Shown: piece after piece, positions 1 to 6,415 of the stretch
Layout of the letters: the number at the start of each line of letters is the position of its first letter
Numbering within the stretch: position 1 is the stretch's first letter
NCBI GenBank assembly: GCA_030619955.1
Contig: JAUXAK010000013.1
Span: 1 to 11,416, forward strand
Direction of reading: 5' to 3'
DNA from: an archaeon
Lineage (GTDB): Archaea; Nanobdellota; Nanobdellia; Pacearchaeales; UBA284
Length of the DNA: 11,416 nucleotides
Notes under the pieces: generated by a model
The model's database searches: none
What the model was told of the DNA's origin: nothing
What the model saw: the letters and a program-made list of their open reading frames with translations, nothing else
Program-made: the position numbers and the translations under genes

Positions 1-2836
1 CATTAACATAAATATCTAAATACCATTTAACATAAATTACTCCACCAGCAATATTTACACTACTTTTATCAAAAGTTGTGTTAATAAAAGTATTATTTGA
101 AGTACCTTCGGAATATATATCATGTGTTATTGAATTGCTTATTACTGTATCTTGGATTGTATTGTTTGAGGAAGTCTCTAAATAAATTCCATAATCATTT
201 GAATTTACATTGTTGTTTGATATTATATTGTTTGAGGAAGGACCTAAATAGTCACCTAAATAAATTCCATGATCAGTATTTGAACTTGCATTATTGTTTG
301 TTATAATATTGTTTGATGAAGAATATACAGAAATTCCGTTTCGGTTATTTGAATTTGCAGTATTGTTTGTTATTGTGTTGTTGTTTGAGGAAGAAGTTAA
401 ATAAAATCCATAAAAATCATTTGAATTTGCAATGTTATTTGTTATGTTATTGTTTGAGGAAGAATATAAATAAATCCCAAAAATATTTGAACTTGCATTA
501 TTGTTTGTTATTGTGTTATTGTCTGAAGAAGAATATAAATAAATTCCCCATCGAAAGTCAGTAATAACACAGTTCTTTATTGTGTTGTTTGATTTTCCAC
601 TTAAATAAATACCATGGTCAAGTTCAGAATCATCTCCGTCAATAGTATAACCATCACAATCTATAATAATATCATTTTCTCCTACTGTAAGGCAAGTTCC
701 ATCTGTAGTCAAATTTCCGTCTAAAGTACAAGATTCATTAACTGTATCGCCGCAATCAAAATTATAAGTTGAGCCTACGCAGTAACTTAACTGTAGTGGA
801 GCTGCTGAGATAACAAAATCATCTGTTGCATTTAAATTATCATAATCTAAAGCAGAGCCATCACATGAAACATTAAACCAAAAAGTTCCTTCTGAACTAA
901 AACTTTTGTTATGTTTATATAAAAGTGAAATTGCATCAAATGTCATATTTACTACTGCAGACCAAGAACCACTAGAATTTTCAGAAAATTCACACCAAAT
1001 ATTAGAACCATTTATACTTTCACCTGATGTTTTATTTGTGTAATTTGCATAAAAAGTATTGTTTTCATTAATATATATTGTCTGACTTCCTCCTTCAAGG
1101 TCAGTTAAATCCCATATTGTTAAGTTAGCATTATCTCCTGCACCACCTCCAGCATATGCTGTAAAACTGTTTGTTGTAAAACTAATATAATTTTCAGTAT
1201 CAGTAAAGTTTATTTCTAAAGGCTTCCATTCGCCATCACAATCAAATGCTTCTATGTTCCAATCAGAACAATAAATAATATTATTAATTGTTTTATTAGA
1301 AATTTTAATTTTTTCTAATAAGATTGTTGCATTTTCAATTGCAATTTCTTTAGAAGGCTCAATTGCAAAAATATAAGTTAGAATGCCTTCTTTTATTTGC
1401 TCTGGAGTTGGTCCATCAATCTGAATTATTGTATTATTTGGCAAAAAAATAAAATTAATTTCAGTTTCAAGAAATTCTTCTTGAATTGCAGAACCTGTTA
1501 TAACATTACTTTCAGCTCCATTTTTACCTTCATCTTCAGCCTCAAGAGGCTCTACAATACCTTCATGTTTTTCTTTACCTCTAACTATCACTTTTTTTAT
1601 CTTTAATTTAACTTGGCTTTTATTCACATTAATTTCATCATCAATCTCACCATATTTATTAATAATTTTAATTTTCATTAACCCAAGTACTGGTTTTATT
1701 AACACAGTTTCACTTGTGCTTAAAATTTCTTGACCTTGATAAGAAAAAGTTATTGTTAAAATATAATCACCTTCCTCAGCAAGACTTAAATTAAGTTTAT
1801 CTAGATTAAGGTTTATTTGTTTTTCTTCGCCAAGATATTCTTGGCCAAAACCTTCTTTACTTTCAAAATAATCTGTACTAACAGTTAGAATATTTTCTTC
1901 TTTAGTTAATATTATAATGTCATCATCAAGTGTTTTATTATCAGTTTTTACACTTCCTGGAACAACATAAGCTTCTTCTTCTGTATCAAGTTCATAATAA
2001 AAAGGATTATTAAATGTACAGCTTCCTTTAATAATTTTTCCTGAATCAAATTCATCAAGAACAGCAAAAGCGCTCCATATTCCAAATAAACGACTTATAA
2101 TTGTAAGAATTGAAAATGAACTTATTGAATTACTATTACCTTTATTATTTGAAGTTAAATCTGTTTCTGAATCTGTTCCAGTTTCTGATGAAGGTTCTGG
2201 ATTTTCTGGCTCTTCTTCTGGTTCTTCTTCAGTTTCCTCTTCTTCTATTTGTTCCTCTTCTGGTTCTTCTTCATCTTCTTCAGGTTCTTCCTCTGGTTCT
2301 TCTTCATCTTCTTCTGGCTCTTCAAGTTCTTCTAGCTCCTCTGGTTCTTCTGGTTTTCCTCTGGTTCTTCCCCTTCCTTCAGCTTTTCCTAGCTCTTCTT
2401 CTGGCTCTTCTGATATAGTGATGTTTGTAATAGCTGTTTTGCTTGTAATATTAAGCTGAAAAAATACAGATGGATAAGTAATATCATGGCTTGGCAAACC
2501 ATAACCAAAACCCCTTCCAGTTATGTTTGTATTTTGAATATAAAAATCACCTTGTTGCTCTTCAATTTCAAGTTCACTTATTTCAACAAATTCTTTAAAA
2601 GTAAGCTGTTTTGTCTGGCCATTAATATTTATAATAACAGTAGATGCTGAAGGTATAAGTTCTCCTTCTTTCAAAGAAAGGTCAAAAGTCCCTTGAATTG
2701 TTTCATTTGGCAAGAAAAATTCTTTGTCTAAAGTAATTGCCCTGCCAGTAATTCCTGGTTTTATAAAAAACAATAATATAAGAATAACTAAAATTAAGAT
2801 AAGTAAACCTGTTTTTTTCAATCCCTCTTTTAACAT
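1..2836 (-). CDS. Large membrane-anchored surface protein with beta-helix (NosD/PbH1-like) repeats, C-terminus beyond window
   Basis: The reading frame is open from the ATG at 2834-2836 to the left edge, giving 945 codons with no stop, so the C-terminus is missing. Residues about 8-26 form one hydrophobic signal-anchor helix after a Lys-containing start, followed by I-T-G-R-A-I at 29-34. Residues about 35-135 look like a beta domain. Residues about 140-218 are an extremely Glu/Pro-rich stalk. Further beta-type segments follow, then a Cys-containing, Asn/Ser/Thr-rich region. From about residue 738 there are roughly eight 22-26-residue repeats of the form G-I-Y-L-x-S-S-S-N-N-x-I-T-N-N, typical of right-handed parallel beta-helices. 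Many N-x-S/T sequons suggest N-glycosylation. The likely role is a cell-surface adhesin or envelope protein; carbohydrate binding or cleavage is possible but no catalytic motif is visible. The start is supported by a TATA box about 26 nt upstream. Confidence 0.85.
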   Translation of the reverse strand, partial: MLKEGLKKTGLLILILVILILLFFIKPGITGRAITLDKEFFLPNETIQGTFDLSLKEGELIPSASTVIININGQTKQLTFKEFVEISELEIEEQQGDFYIQNTNITGRGFGYGLPSHDITYPSVFFQLNITSKTAITNITISEEPEEELGKAEGRGRTRGKPEEPEELEELEEPEEDEEEPEEEPEEDEEEPEEEQIEEEETEEEPEEEPENPEPSSETGTDSETDLTSNNKGNSNSISSFSILTIISRLFGIWSAFAVLDEFDSGKIIKGSCTFNNPFYYELDTEEEAYVVPGSVKTDNKTLDDDIIILTKEENILTVSTDYFESKEGFGQEYLGEEKQINLNLDKLNLSLAEEGDYILTITFSYQGQEILSTSETVLIKPVLGLMKIKIINKYGEIDDEINVNKSQVKLKIKKVIVRGKEKHEGIVEPLEAEDEGKNGAESNVITGSAIQEEFLETEINFIFLPNNTIIQIDGPTPEQIKEGILTYIFAIEPSKEIAIENATILLEKIKISNKTINNIIYCSDWNIEAFDCDGEWKPLEINFTDTENYISFTTNSFTAYAGGGAGDNANLTIWDLTDLEGGSQTIYINENNTFYANYTNKTSGESINGSNIWCEFSENSSGSWSAVVNMTFDAISLLYKHNKSFSSEGTFWFNVSCDGSALDYDNLNATDDFVISAAPLQLSYCVGSTYNFDCGDTVNESCTLDGNLTTDGTCLTVGENDIIIDCDGYTIDGDDSELDHGIYLSGKSNNTIKNCVITDFRWGIYLYSSSDNNTITNNNASSNIFGIYLYSSSNNNITNNIANSNDFYGFYLTSSSNNNTITNNTANSNNRNGISVYSSSNNIITNNNASSNTDHGIYLGDYLGPSSNNIISNNNVNSNDYGIYLETSSNNTIQDTVISNSITHDIYSEGTSNNTFINTTFDKSSVNIAGGVIYVKWYLDIYVN
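100..623 (-). repeat. Intragenic tandem repeats encoding beta-helix coils
   Basis: About eight imperfect DNA repeats of roughly 69-78 nt lie within the large surface-protein gene. On the plus strand each unit carries a variant of TAAATAAATTCC (encoding G-I-Y-L) and of TTGTTTGAGGAAG (encoding S-S-S-N-N). The five central units (about 180-550) are the most alike; the outer ones have diverged. Each unit corresponds to one coil of a parallel beta-helix. Confidence 0.8.
2180..2420 (-). repeat. Low-complexity Glu/Pro-rich stalk coding region
   Basis: The stretch is built from runs of GAA/GAG interrupted by CCA/CCT. The encoded segment is mostly E-E-P and E-E-E units, preceded by a small basic island (G-R-G-R-T-R-G-K, near residues 150-157). 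It probably forms an extended, highly acidic spacer between the membrane anchor and the distal domains. The leucine-rich plus-strand reading frame here is only the complement of these codons. Confidence 0.75.
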
Positions 2837-2856
2837 TTTTTTCTTCTTTTTTCTTC

Positions 2857-2868
2857 CTTTATAAATAA
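2857..2868 (-). promoter_or_regulatory. TATA box of the large surface-protein gene
   Basis: On the minus strand the sequence reads TTATTTATAAAG, centred about 26 nt upstream of the ATG at 2836. This spacing places transcription start at or next to the start codon, predicting a leaderless mRNA. Confidence 0.6.
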
Positions 2869-3068
2869 TAAGACTAGATCAATTTTTTAATCTAACTTAA
2901 TTTAATTATAACTTAAATAATTTAAAGTGTCTATTAATTTACTTATTTAAAATCTATTGATTACTAATATTACGTTTATTAAATTATAAGATTGCAGCTT
3001 TTTAAAATTTTCTTTAAATCTTTTTCTTTCTAATAACACCCCTCTAAACACATTCTGACACAGTAACA
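2869..3068. other. AT-rich spacer between divergent genes
   Basis: About 200 nt lie between the TATA boxes of the surface-protein gene (minus) and the uS10 gene (plus). I see no tRNA-like cloverleaf, strong hairpin or convincing coding frame. A chance 40-codon minus-strand frame is discussed under rejected items. Confidence 0.5.
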
Positions 3069-3076
3069 TTTTTATA
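3069..3076 (+). promoter_or_regulatory. TATA box of the uS10 gene
   Basis: TTTTTATA is centred about 25 nt before the ATG at 3098. There is no Shine-Dalgarno sequence between box and ATG (the spacer is T-rich), which fits a leaderless transcript. Confidence 0.65.
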
Positions 3077-3097
3077 GCTATTGCATTTATTTTTTAA

Positions 3098-3406
3098 ATG
3101 GGAAAAACAAGAATAAGATTAGCAAGTATTAATATAGATAAGTTAAATGAAATTATAAATGCGATCAAAGAAATAGCAGCTAAAAGAGGAGTAGTTATCA
3201 GGGGGCCTATTCCATTGCCTACAAAAAAATTAAAAATTACAACAAGAAAAAGCCCTTGCGGAGACGGCAAAGCAACTTTTGACAGATTTGAAATGAGAAT
3301 TCATAAAAGAGTTATTGATATGCCTTCTGATGAAAGAGTTCTTCATAGTATTATGAGAATGTCAATTCCAAAAGATGTGAATGTAGAAATAGAAATGATT
3401 GAATAG
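3098..3406 (+). CDS. rpsJ: Ribosomal protein uS10 (small subunit S10)
   Basis: The 102-residue product matches the archaeal/eukaryotic S10/S20e family end to end in length and motifs. The start is R-I-R-L-A-S-I-N, followed by G-P-I-P-L-P-T-K near residues 36-43, then the loop R-K-S-P-C-G-D-G-K-A-T-F-D-R-F-E and the helix M-R-I-H-K-R-V-I-D. It is a structural protein of the 30S head. In many archaea the gene sits beside the EF-1-alpha gene; here it stands alone behind its own TATA box, divergent from the surface-protein gene and convergent with the toxin gene 19 nt downstream. The ATG is chosen because it matches the family N-terminus and the promoter spacing. Confidence 0.96.
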   Translation: MGKTRIRLASINIDKLNEIINAIKEIAAKRGVVIRGPIPLPTKKLKITTRKSPCGDGKATFDRFEMRIHKRVIDMPSDERVLHSIMRMSIPKDVNVEIEMIE

Positions 3407-3410
3407 CTAT

Positions 3411-3427
3411 TGTTTTTTTCTTGTTTT
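3411..3427 (+). terminator. T-tract terminator after uS10
   Basis: Five nt past the uS10 stop the plus strand has TGTTTTTTTCTTGTTTT. A T-rich tract without a strong hairpin is the usual archaeal intrinsic terminator. It reaches into the last codon of the convergent toxin gene, so the two transcripts probably overlap at their 3' ends. Confidence 0.5.
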
Positions 3428-3815
3428 ACCAATTAATTAATTTCAGCTTAGCTTTCTTAAAATGAGCATCTTTTGTTATTATAACATTGCAATTTGTTAG
3501 CATGGCTATTGCTAAAATTACAGAATCTATGAGTGGGGCTGGAAAGGATAAAGAAATTTTTGCTGCTCTTCTTGCGATTTCTCTATCAATTGCAATAAAT
3601 TCTATTTTCTCAGATGCTTCAAGAGAATCTATAAATTCATCTATCTTAATCATTGAAACTCCTACCTGGCTAAGTTTTTTATATAGTTCAGCTAGGGTAA
3701 TATAAGGAATAATCAAAATATCTTCTTTATGTCTAAGATTCCTTATTATTTCAAGTGCTTTTTTGTCTTTTTCACATATTTTCAAAAGAAACCAAGTATC
3801 AGCACAAAATCTCAT
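3426..3815 (-). CDS. vapC: VapC-type PIN-domain toxin ribonuclease
   Basis: This is a 129-residue PIN-domain protein, the normal size for VapC. Numbering from the chosen ATG (3813-3815), the four acidic metal ligands expected of the fold are present: Asp6 in F-C-A-D-T, Glu43 in L-A-E-L-Y, Asp97 in P-L-I-D-S and Asp116 in T-K-D-A-H. VapC toxins are Mg-dependent endoribonucleases that cut tRNA, rRNA or mRNA; the target cannot be read from sequence. The frame can be extended four codons to a TTG that overlaps the antitoxin gene. I prefer the ATG because it leaves one base after the antitoxin stop and puts the first Asp at the usual place. It is co-transcribed with the antitoxin upstream. Confidence 0.88.
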   Translation of the reverse strand: MRFCADTWFLLKICEKDKKALEIIRNLRHKEDILIIPYITLAELYKKLSQVGVSMIKIDEFIDSLEASEKIEFIAIDREIARRAAKISLSFPAPLIDSVILAIAMLTNCNVIITKDAHFKKAKLKLINW

Positions 3816-3816
3816 C

Positions 3817-4065
3817 CTAACGTTCAAATTCTCTTTCTTTTTTTATTTCTTTCCACATTTTTCTAACATTTATCTTAGGAAATTTTTTTGCTACATCTAT
3901 GACTCTTTCTTCTGGTGTTTTTCTTATCAATTGTATTGTGATAGTACCAGAGGGCATTATCAAAAGTTTTAGAGTATCCCCAGGTTTAAGATGCCATTTT
4001 TTTCTCGCCACTTTGGGGATAGTTATCTGGCCTTTTTCTCCTATTGTTATAATTTTCTCTATCAT
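3817..4065 (-). CDS. vapB: VapB-type antitoxin with AbrB/SpoVT (swapped-hairpin) DNA-binding domain
   Basis: The product has 82 residues. Residues 1-45 fit the AbrB/MazE/SpoVT family: I-T-I-G-E-K-G-Q-I-T-I-P at 6-17, then R-K-K-W-H-L-K-P-G-D-T-L-K-L at 21-34. The charged C-terminal half (about 50-82, Lys/Glu-rich with K-M-W-K-E-I-K-K) should be the segment that wraps the toxin. Such antitoxins neutralise their VapC and, together with it, repress the operon by binding inverted repeats. The gene precedes vapC by one nucleotide, and a palindrome lies directly upstream of its ATG. This is a standard two-gene toxin-antitoxin module. Confidence 0.87.
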   Translation of the reverse strand: MIEKIITIGEKGQITIPKVARKKWHLKPGDTLKLLIMPSGTITIQLIRKTPEERVIDVAKKFPKINVRKMWKEIKKEREFER

Positions 4066-4067
4066 GC

Positions 4068-4091
4068 AAAAAGTAAGAATTCCTACTTTTT
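4068..4091. promoter_or_regulatory. Palindromic operator of the vapBC operon
   Basis: The arms AAAAAGTA (4068-4075) and TACTTTTT (4084-4091) are perfect inverted repeats. The 8-nt centre contains GAATTC, so only one base pair of the 24-bp palindrome is mismatched. It begins 3 nt before the vapB ATG and its outer arm enters the TATA element. A bound VapB dimer would therefore block TBP or transcription start. Confidence 0.65.
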
Positions 4092-4094
4092 AAA
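4087..4094 (-). promoter_or_regulatory. TATA box of vapBC
   Basis: The minus strand reads TTTAAAAA, centred about 26 nt upstream of the vapB ATG, again the leaderless spacing. It overlaps the right arm of the palindromic operator. Confidence 0.5.
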
Positions 4095-4113
4095 TTTTTC
4101 GGAATTTAGAAAA

Positions 4114-4245
4114 TCATATTCTATATTTTGTTATTTGAATAAAACATGTAGCTAATTCTAACAAAAGAATTCCAAAATAAAGCTTACTCCAAGGATCTAT
4201 TATTTTTTTAAGTTGGTCAAATAAATGATAAAAGTTTTCTGTCAT
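4114..4245 (-). CDS. Predicted 43-residue hydrophobic microprotein
   Basis: A short frame runs from an ATG at 4243-4245 to a TGA at 4114-4116. The product starts M-T-E-N-F-Y-H-L-F-D, has a Lys-Lys/Pro-Trp stretch, then a hydrophobic segment at about residues 22-38 (L-Y-F-G-I-L-L-L-E-L-A-T-C-F-I-Q-I) that could be a short membrane helix or an amphipathic peptide. The ATG lies five nt after the stop of the gene above it in the same direction, suggesting it ends the five-gene envelope operon. I do not recognise the family. Short length means a chance frame is possible; the tight spacing is the main support. Confidence 0.4.
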   Translation of the reverse strand: MTENFYHLFDQLKKIIDPWSKLYFGILLLELATCFIQITKYRI

Positions 4246-4250
4246 TTTTA

Positions 4251-4460
4251 CTATAGTCTTATCTCTTCGTCTTTATGCCTCCTACTTATTTTATTAAAAG
4301 AAAAATATCTTGGAGGAATTCCAATTTTATTTATGGCTTCTTCTACTTCATCCACCACTTTCTCTATTTCTCCTTCTCCTTTAGAGCATGAATAAACAGA
4401 AGGACCAATTGATTTTTCATTAGGTCTCTTTAAATTAGTATAATCTTCTTCAATAGGCAT
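4251..4460 (-). CDS. Hypothetical 69-residue soluble protein
   Basis: This is a small, charged, probably cytoplasmic protein without signal or membrane segment. It begins M-P-I-E-E-D-Y, has a predicted acidic helix around residues 30-45 (E-I-E-K-V-V-D-E-V-E-E-A-I-N-K-I) and a basic tail (I-S-R-R-H-K-D-E). The ATG is only 2 nt after the stop of the 301-residue secreted protein, so it is almost certainly co-transcribed with it. No Shine-Dalgarno sequence precedes it, so translation may be coupled to the upstream gene. Family and function are unknown to me. Confidence 0.6.
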   Translation of the reverse strand: MPIEEDYTNLKRPNEKSIGPSVYSCSKGEGEIEKVVDEVEEAINKIGIPPRYFSFNKISRRHKDEEIRL

Positions 4461-4462
4461 TT

Positions 4463-5368
4463 TTATACTGGCAGTATTTTAAGATTTTTTGTAATTGTTT
4501 CTCCATAAATATAAGAAAGAACAATTTCAAAGGCTGAAGAATGTGTTTCAGCATCTGTTAATGTTTTCTGGCATGTTACTGTGCCTATAGAAGTTATGCC
4601 GCTTAAACTATCAATAGCGCCATAATTAATATCCTGTAACCTGCAACTAAATCCTTCTCCTGCCCTTATTTCTATTTCAACATTATTTTGTTTAAGTTTT
4701 TCATCAATATCTTCCTGTTGAATTTTGTCACAATCAGCATTAGGCAGATAAACTTTTCCTAAGCCTTTATTTTCAATCACTGCCCTGACAATAAGTTTAT
4801 TTCCAGATATCTCTTCACTAATACTTGTTATTTGTATGGGTGCTGCACTATTGCTTTGTTTTTTTATTTTTTCACCTGAAATAGAGCACACTACAGAATC
4901 TTTTTTTCCAACACAAATAGTTGCTTGAGTTAGTGTATTATATTTATAACAAGAATCTAAACGTATTATAAAATCAAAAGTAGCTGGTAAAGATATTGGT
5001 TTAGCATCTGTTGTAAAAATCAGCCTTTCTTCACCTCCTTCTTGTATTTTAGTTTTTTTAGCTAAAAAATTAGAATTATGTAACTTTGTGTTTACATCCT
5101 GAAGATTTTCACCTATTCCACTCAAATAAAAATTTGCTGCTCCCTGAGAAATATCAGCACCACCTTTATTACTAATATCAACATAAATCGGATATTGTTG
5201 TTCAGGTACAAGCTCATAAGGAGGAGCTTCTTCAACAAAGTTCATGATAAGAGCTGTTGTGTTAAATTCTAGTTCTTCTTCTTCTTTACATCCCACCTGG
5301 CCACTAGTAACTAGAAGTATCACAATAAGTAAAGCTATAATAAAAAAATTAAAATATTTCGTGTTCAT
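4463..5368 (-). CDS. Secreted or lipid-anchored beta-rich protein with G-Q-V-G-C motif (301 aa)
   Basis: Residues 4-22 are a strongly hydrophobic signal sequence, followed by S-G-Q-V-G-C27 and an acidic run (K-E-E-E-E). The position of Cys27 directly after the hydrophobic stretch suggests a lipoprotein-type attachment, though the classical -3 Leu is replaced by Gln. The rest is beta-rich and resembles CARDB-like archaeal surface modules: I-S-N-K-G-G-A near residues 65-71 and I-E-N-K-G-L-G-K near 197-204. Several Cys residues (five or more) may form disulfides outside the cell. It is the third gene of a probable operon after the 429- and 310-residue proteins. The spacer before it is 91 nt and very A-rich on the coding strand, so a secondary promoter is possible. 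Function unknown; a structural envelope role is my inference. Confidence 0.75.
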   Translation of the reverse strand: MNTKYFNFFIIALLIVILLVTSGQVGCKEEEELEFNTTALIMNFVEEAPPYELVPEQQYPIYVDISNKGGADISQGAANFYLSGIGENLQDVNTKLHNSNFLAKKTKIQEGGEERLIFTTDAKPISLPATFDFIIRLDSCYKYNTLTQATICVGKKDSVVCSISGEKIKKQSNSAAPIQITSISEEISGNKLIVRAVIENKGLGKVYLPNADCDKIQQEDIDEKLKQNNVEIEIRAGEGFSCRLQDINYGAIDSLSGITSIGTVTCQKTLTDAETHSSAFEIVLSYIYGETITKNLKILPV

Positions 5369-5459
5369 ATTTTATCTCTTTTTTGTTTTCCTCTTTTTCT
5401 TTTAATTTTAATGTTTTTTATGTTTTTAAATGTTTTTTTTATTTTTTTTTATTTTTGAT
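5369..5459 (-). other. A-rich spacer inside the envelope operon
   Basis: The 91-nt gap between the two G-Q-V-G-C genes is nearly pure A/T, with long A-runs on the coding strand and TATA-like words (ATTTAAAAA near 5425-5433, AATTAAAAG near 5399-5407). It could hold an internal promoter, but the composition makes TATA-like words expected by chance. No coding frame seen. Confidence 0.3.
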
Positions 5460-6392
5460 TTATTCTTCTTCTGTTTTAATTCCAAATGCATAGCTTTTTT
5501 CAAGAGCAACACCATAATCAAGTGTTATAATAAGAGGATAGCTTTGTTGAACTTCTTCAGCAAGATAAACAGGAGTAGAACATTTTACAAGTTTTTCATT
5601 TTCAAATTCAATTATGTCAGTAATTGACTTGCCTGCTACTGTACAAGACATTGTTAAAGGAACCATTTCAGCAGAAAAATAAGTAACATTTTCTTTGCTA
5701 AAATCCCATGAAAAAATTCTTGTTAATTTTGCTACTTGTTGTTTTCTTAATAACACATCTAAATCAACCTTATAAGCCTCTTGCTTTTTACGTATACTTT
5801 TTACAACACTTACAAGAATAGGTGCTGGCTCCTGACTTAATAAAGGCTGTTCAGGTCCAGGAACTGTTACAGTTGCTGTTGCCTGACTTATTTGCCTGTA
5901 TCTTAATGAGACAAATAGCTTTCCCTCATATGCCCTTAACATTAAAGGCAGATTATTATAATTATATTCTGCTGTTTCAGGAAAATAGATAGTGATTACA
6001 GCTGGTTTAATTTCTTCAGAAATTTTTTTTCCTGTTATTCCTGTAGTTTCTTTTTTTATAATTTCAGCAGCTTTAACATTAAAGAGCTTGCATTCACCAT
6101 TGCCTTCACTTGATACGCCTCCAAAACCATCATCTATATTATCTTTAATACAAACCTGCCCATTCTTTGGTTTTTGATCATAATTTTCAATCTTAATCCC
6201 AATATAAAAAGTTTCACCCTGCTCAATAACTTTGCCCCCTGTTAAATAATCAATTCCAGAAATAAGTGAAAAATCAAGCCCTGTTCTTTTTGCTTCACCT
6301 TCCCCAGGCAGACTCGGACATCCTACCTGGCCGCACACAAATAAAAGCAAGATTGATAAACTTAATATTAATATTAAAATTTTTTCTTTCAT
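5460..6392 (-). CDS. Secreted or lipid-anchored beta-rich protein with G-Q-V-G-C motif (310 aa)
   Basis: Residues 3-19 form a hydrophobic signal sequence ending in V-C-G-Q-V-G-C25, the same motif at the same place as in the next gene, so the two are likely paralogous or share a sorting signal. The mature part is beta-rich with Cys81, Cys101 and later Cys residues. It holds L-T-G-G-K-V-I at 50-56 and I-T-G-K-K-I at 119-124, and a Pro-rich hinge near 180-195 (V-P-G-P-E-Q-P ... Q-E-P-A-P). The second half ends in strands typical of archaeal exported beta domains. The gene follows the 429-residue membrane protein by 23 nt and is presumably in the same transcript. No enzymatic motif is visible; an extracytoplasmic subunit of an envelope complex is the likeliest role, by inference. 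Confidence 0.75.
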   Translation of the reverse strand: MKEKILILILSLSILLLFVCGQVGCPSLPGEGEAKRTGLDFSLISGIDYLTGGKVIEQGETFYIGIKIENYDQKPKNGQVCIKDNIDDGFGGVSSEGNGECKLFNVKAAEIIKKETTGITGKKISEEIKPAVITIYFPETAEYNYNNLPLMLRAYEGKLFVSLRYRQISQATATVTVPGPEQPLLSQEPAPILVSVVKSIRKKQEAYKVDLDVLLRKQQVAKLTRIFSWDFSKENVTYFSAEMVPLTMSCTVAGKSITDIIEFENEKLVKCSTPVYLAEEVQQSYPLIITLDYGVALEKSYAFGIKTEEE

Positions 6393-6415
6393 CTTTCTTT
6401 TTTATTTATTAATGC

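Noticed and set aside
97..564. Plus-strand Cys/Leu/Tyr/Asn-rich reading frames
   Set aside because: They are the complement of the beta-helix repeats in the minus-strand surface-protein gene, which is open for 945 codons and has clear domain logic.
2110..2418. Plus-strand Leu-rich 102-codon frame resembling a membrane protein
   Set aside because: It is the antisense of Glu codons (GAA/GAG gives TTC/CTC and shifted Leu codons) in the Glu/Pro stalk; no promoter fits.
2947..3069. A 40-codon minus-strand frame in the spacer before uS10
   Set aside because: It starts on the edge of the uS10 TATA box, has no promoter of its own and has a composition expected by chance in AT-rich DNA.
3816..3827. 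TTG start four codons upstream for vapC
   Set aside because: An ATG one nucleotide after the vapB stop gives the usual VapC N-terminus. The TTG would need an 11-nt overlap and has no ribosome-binding site.
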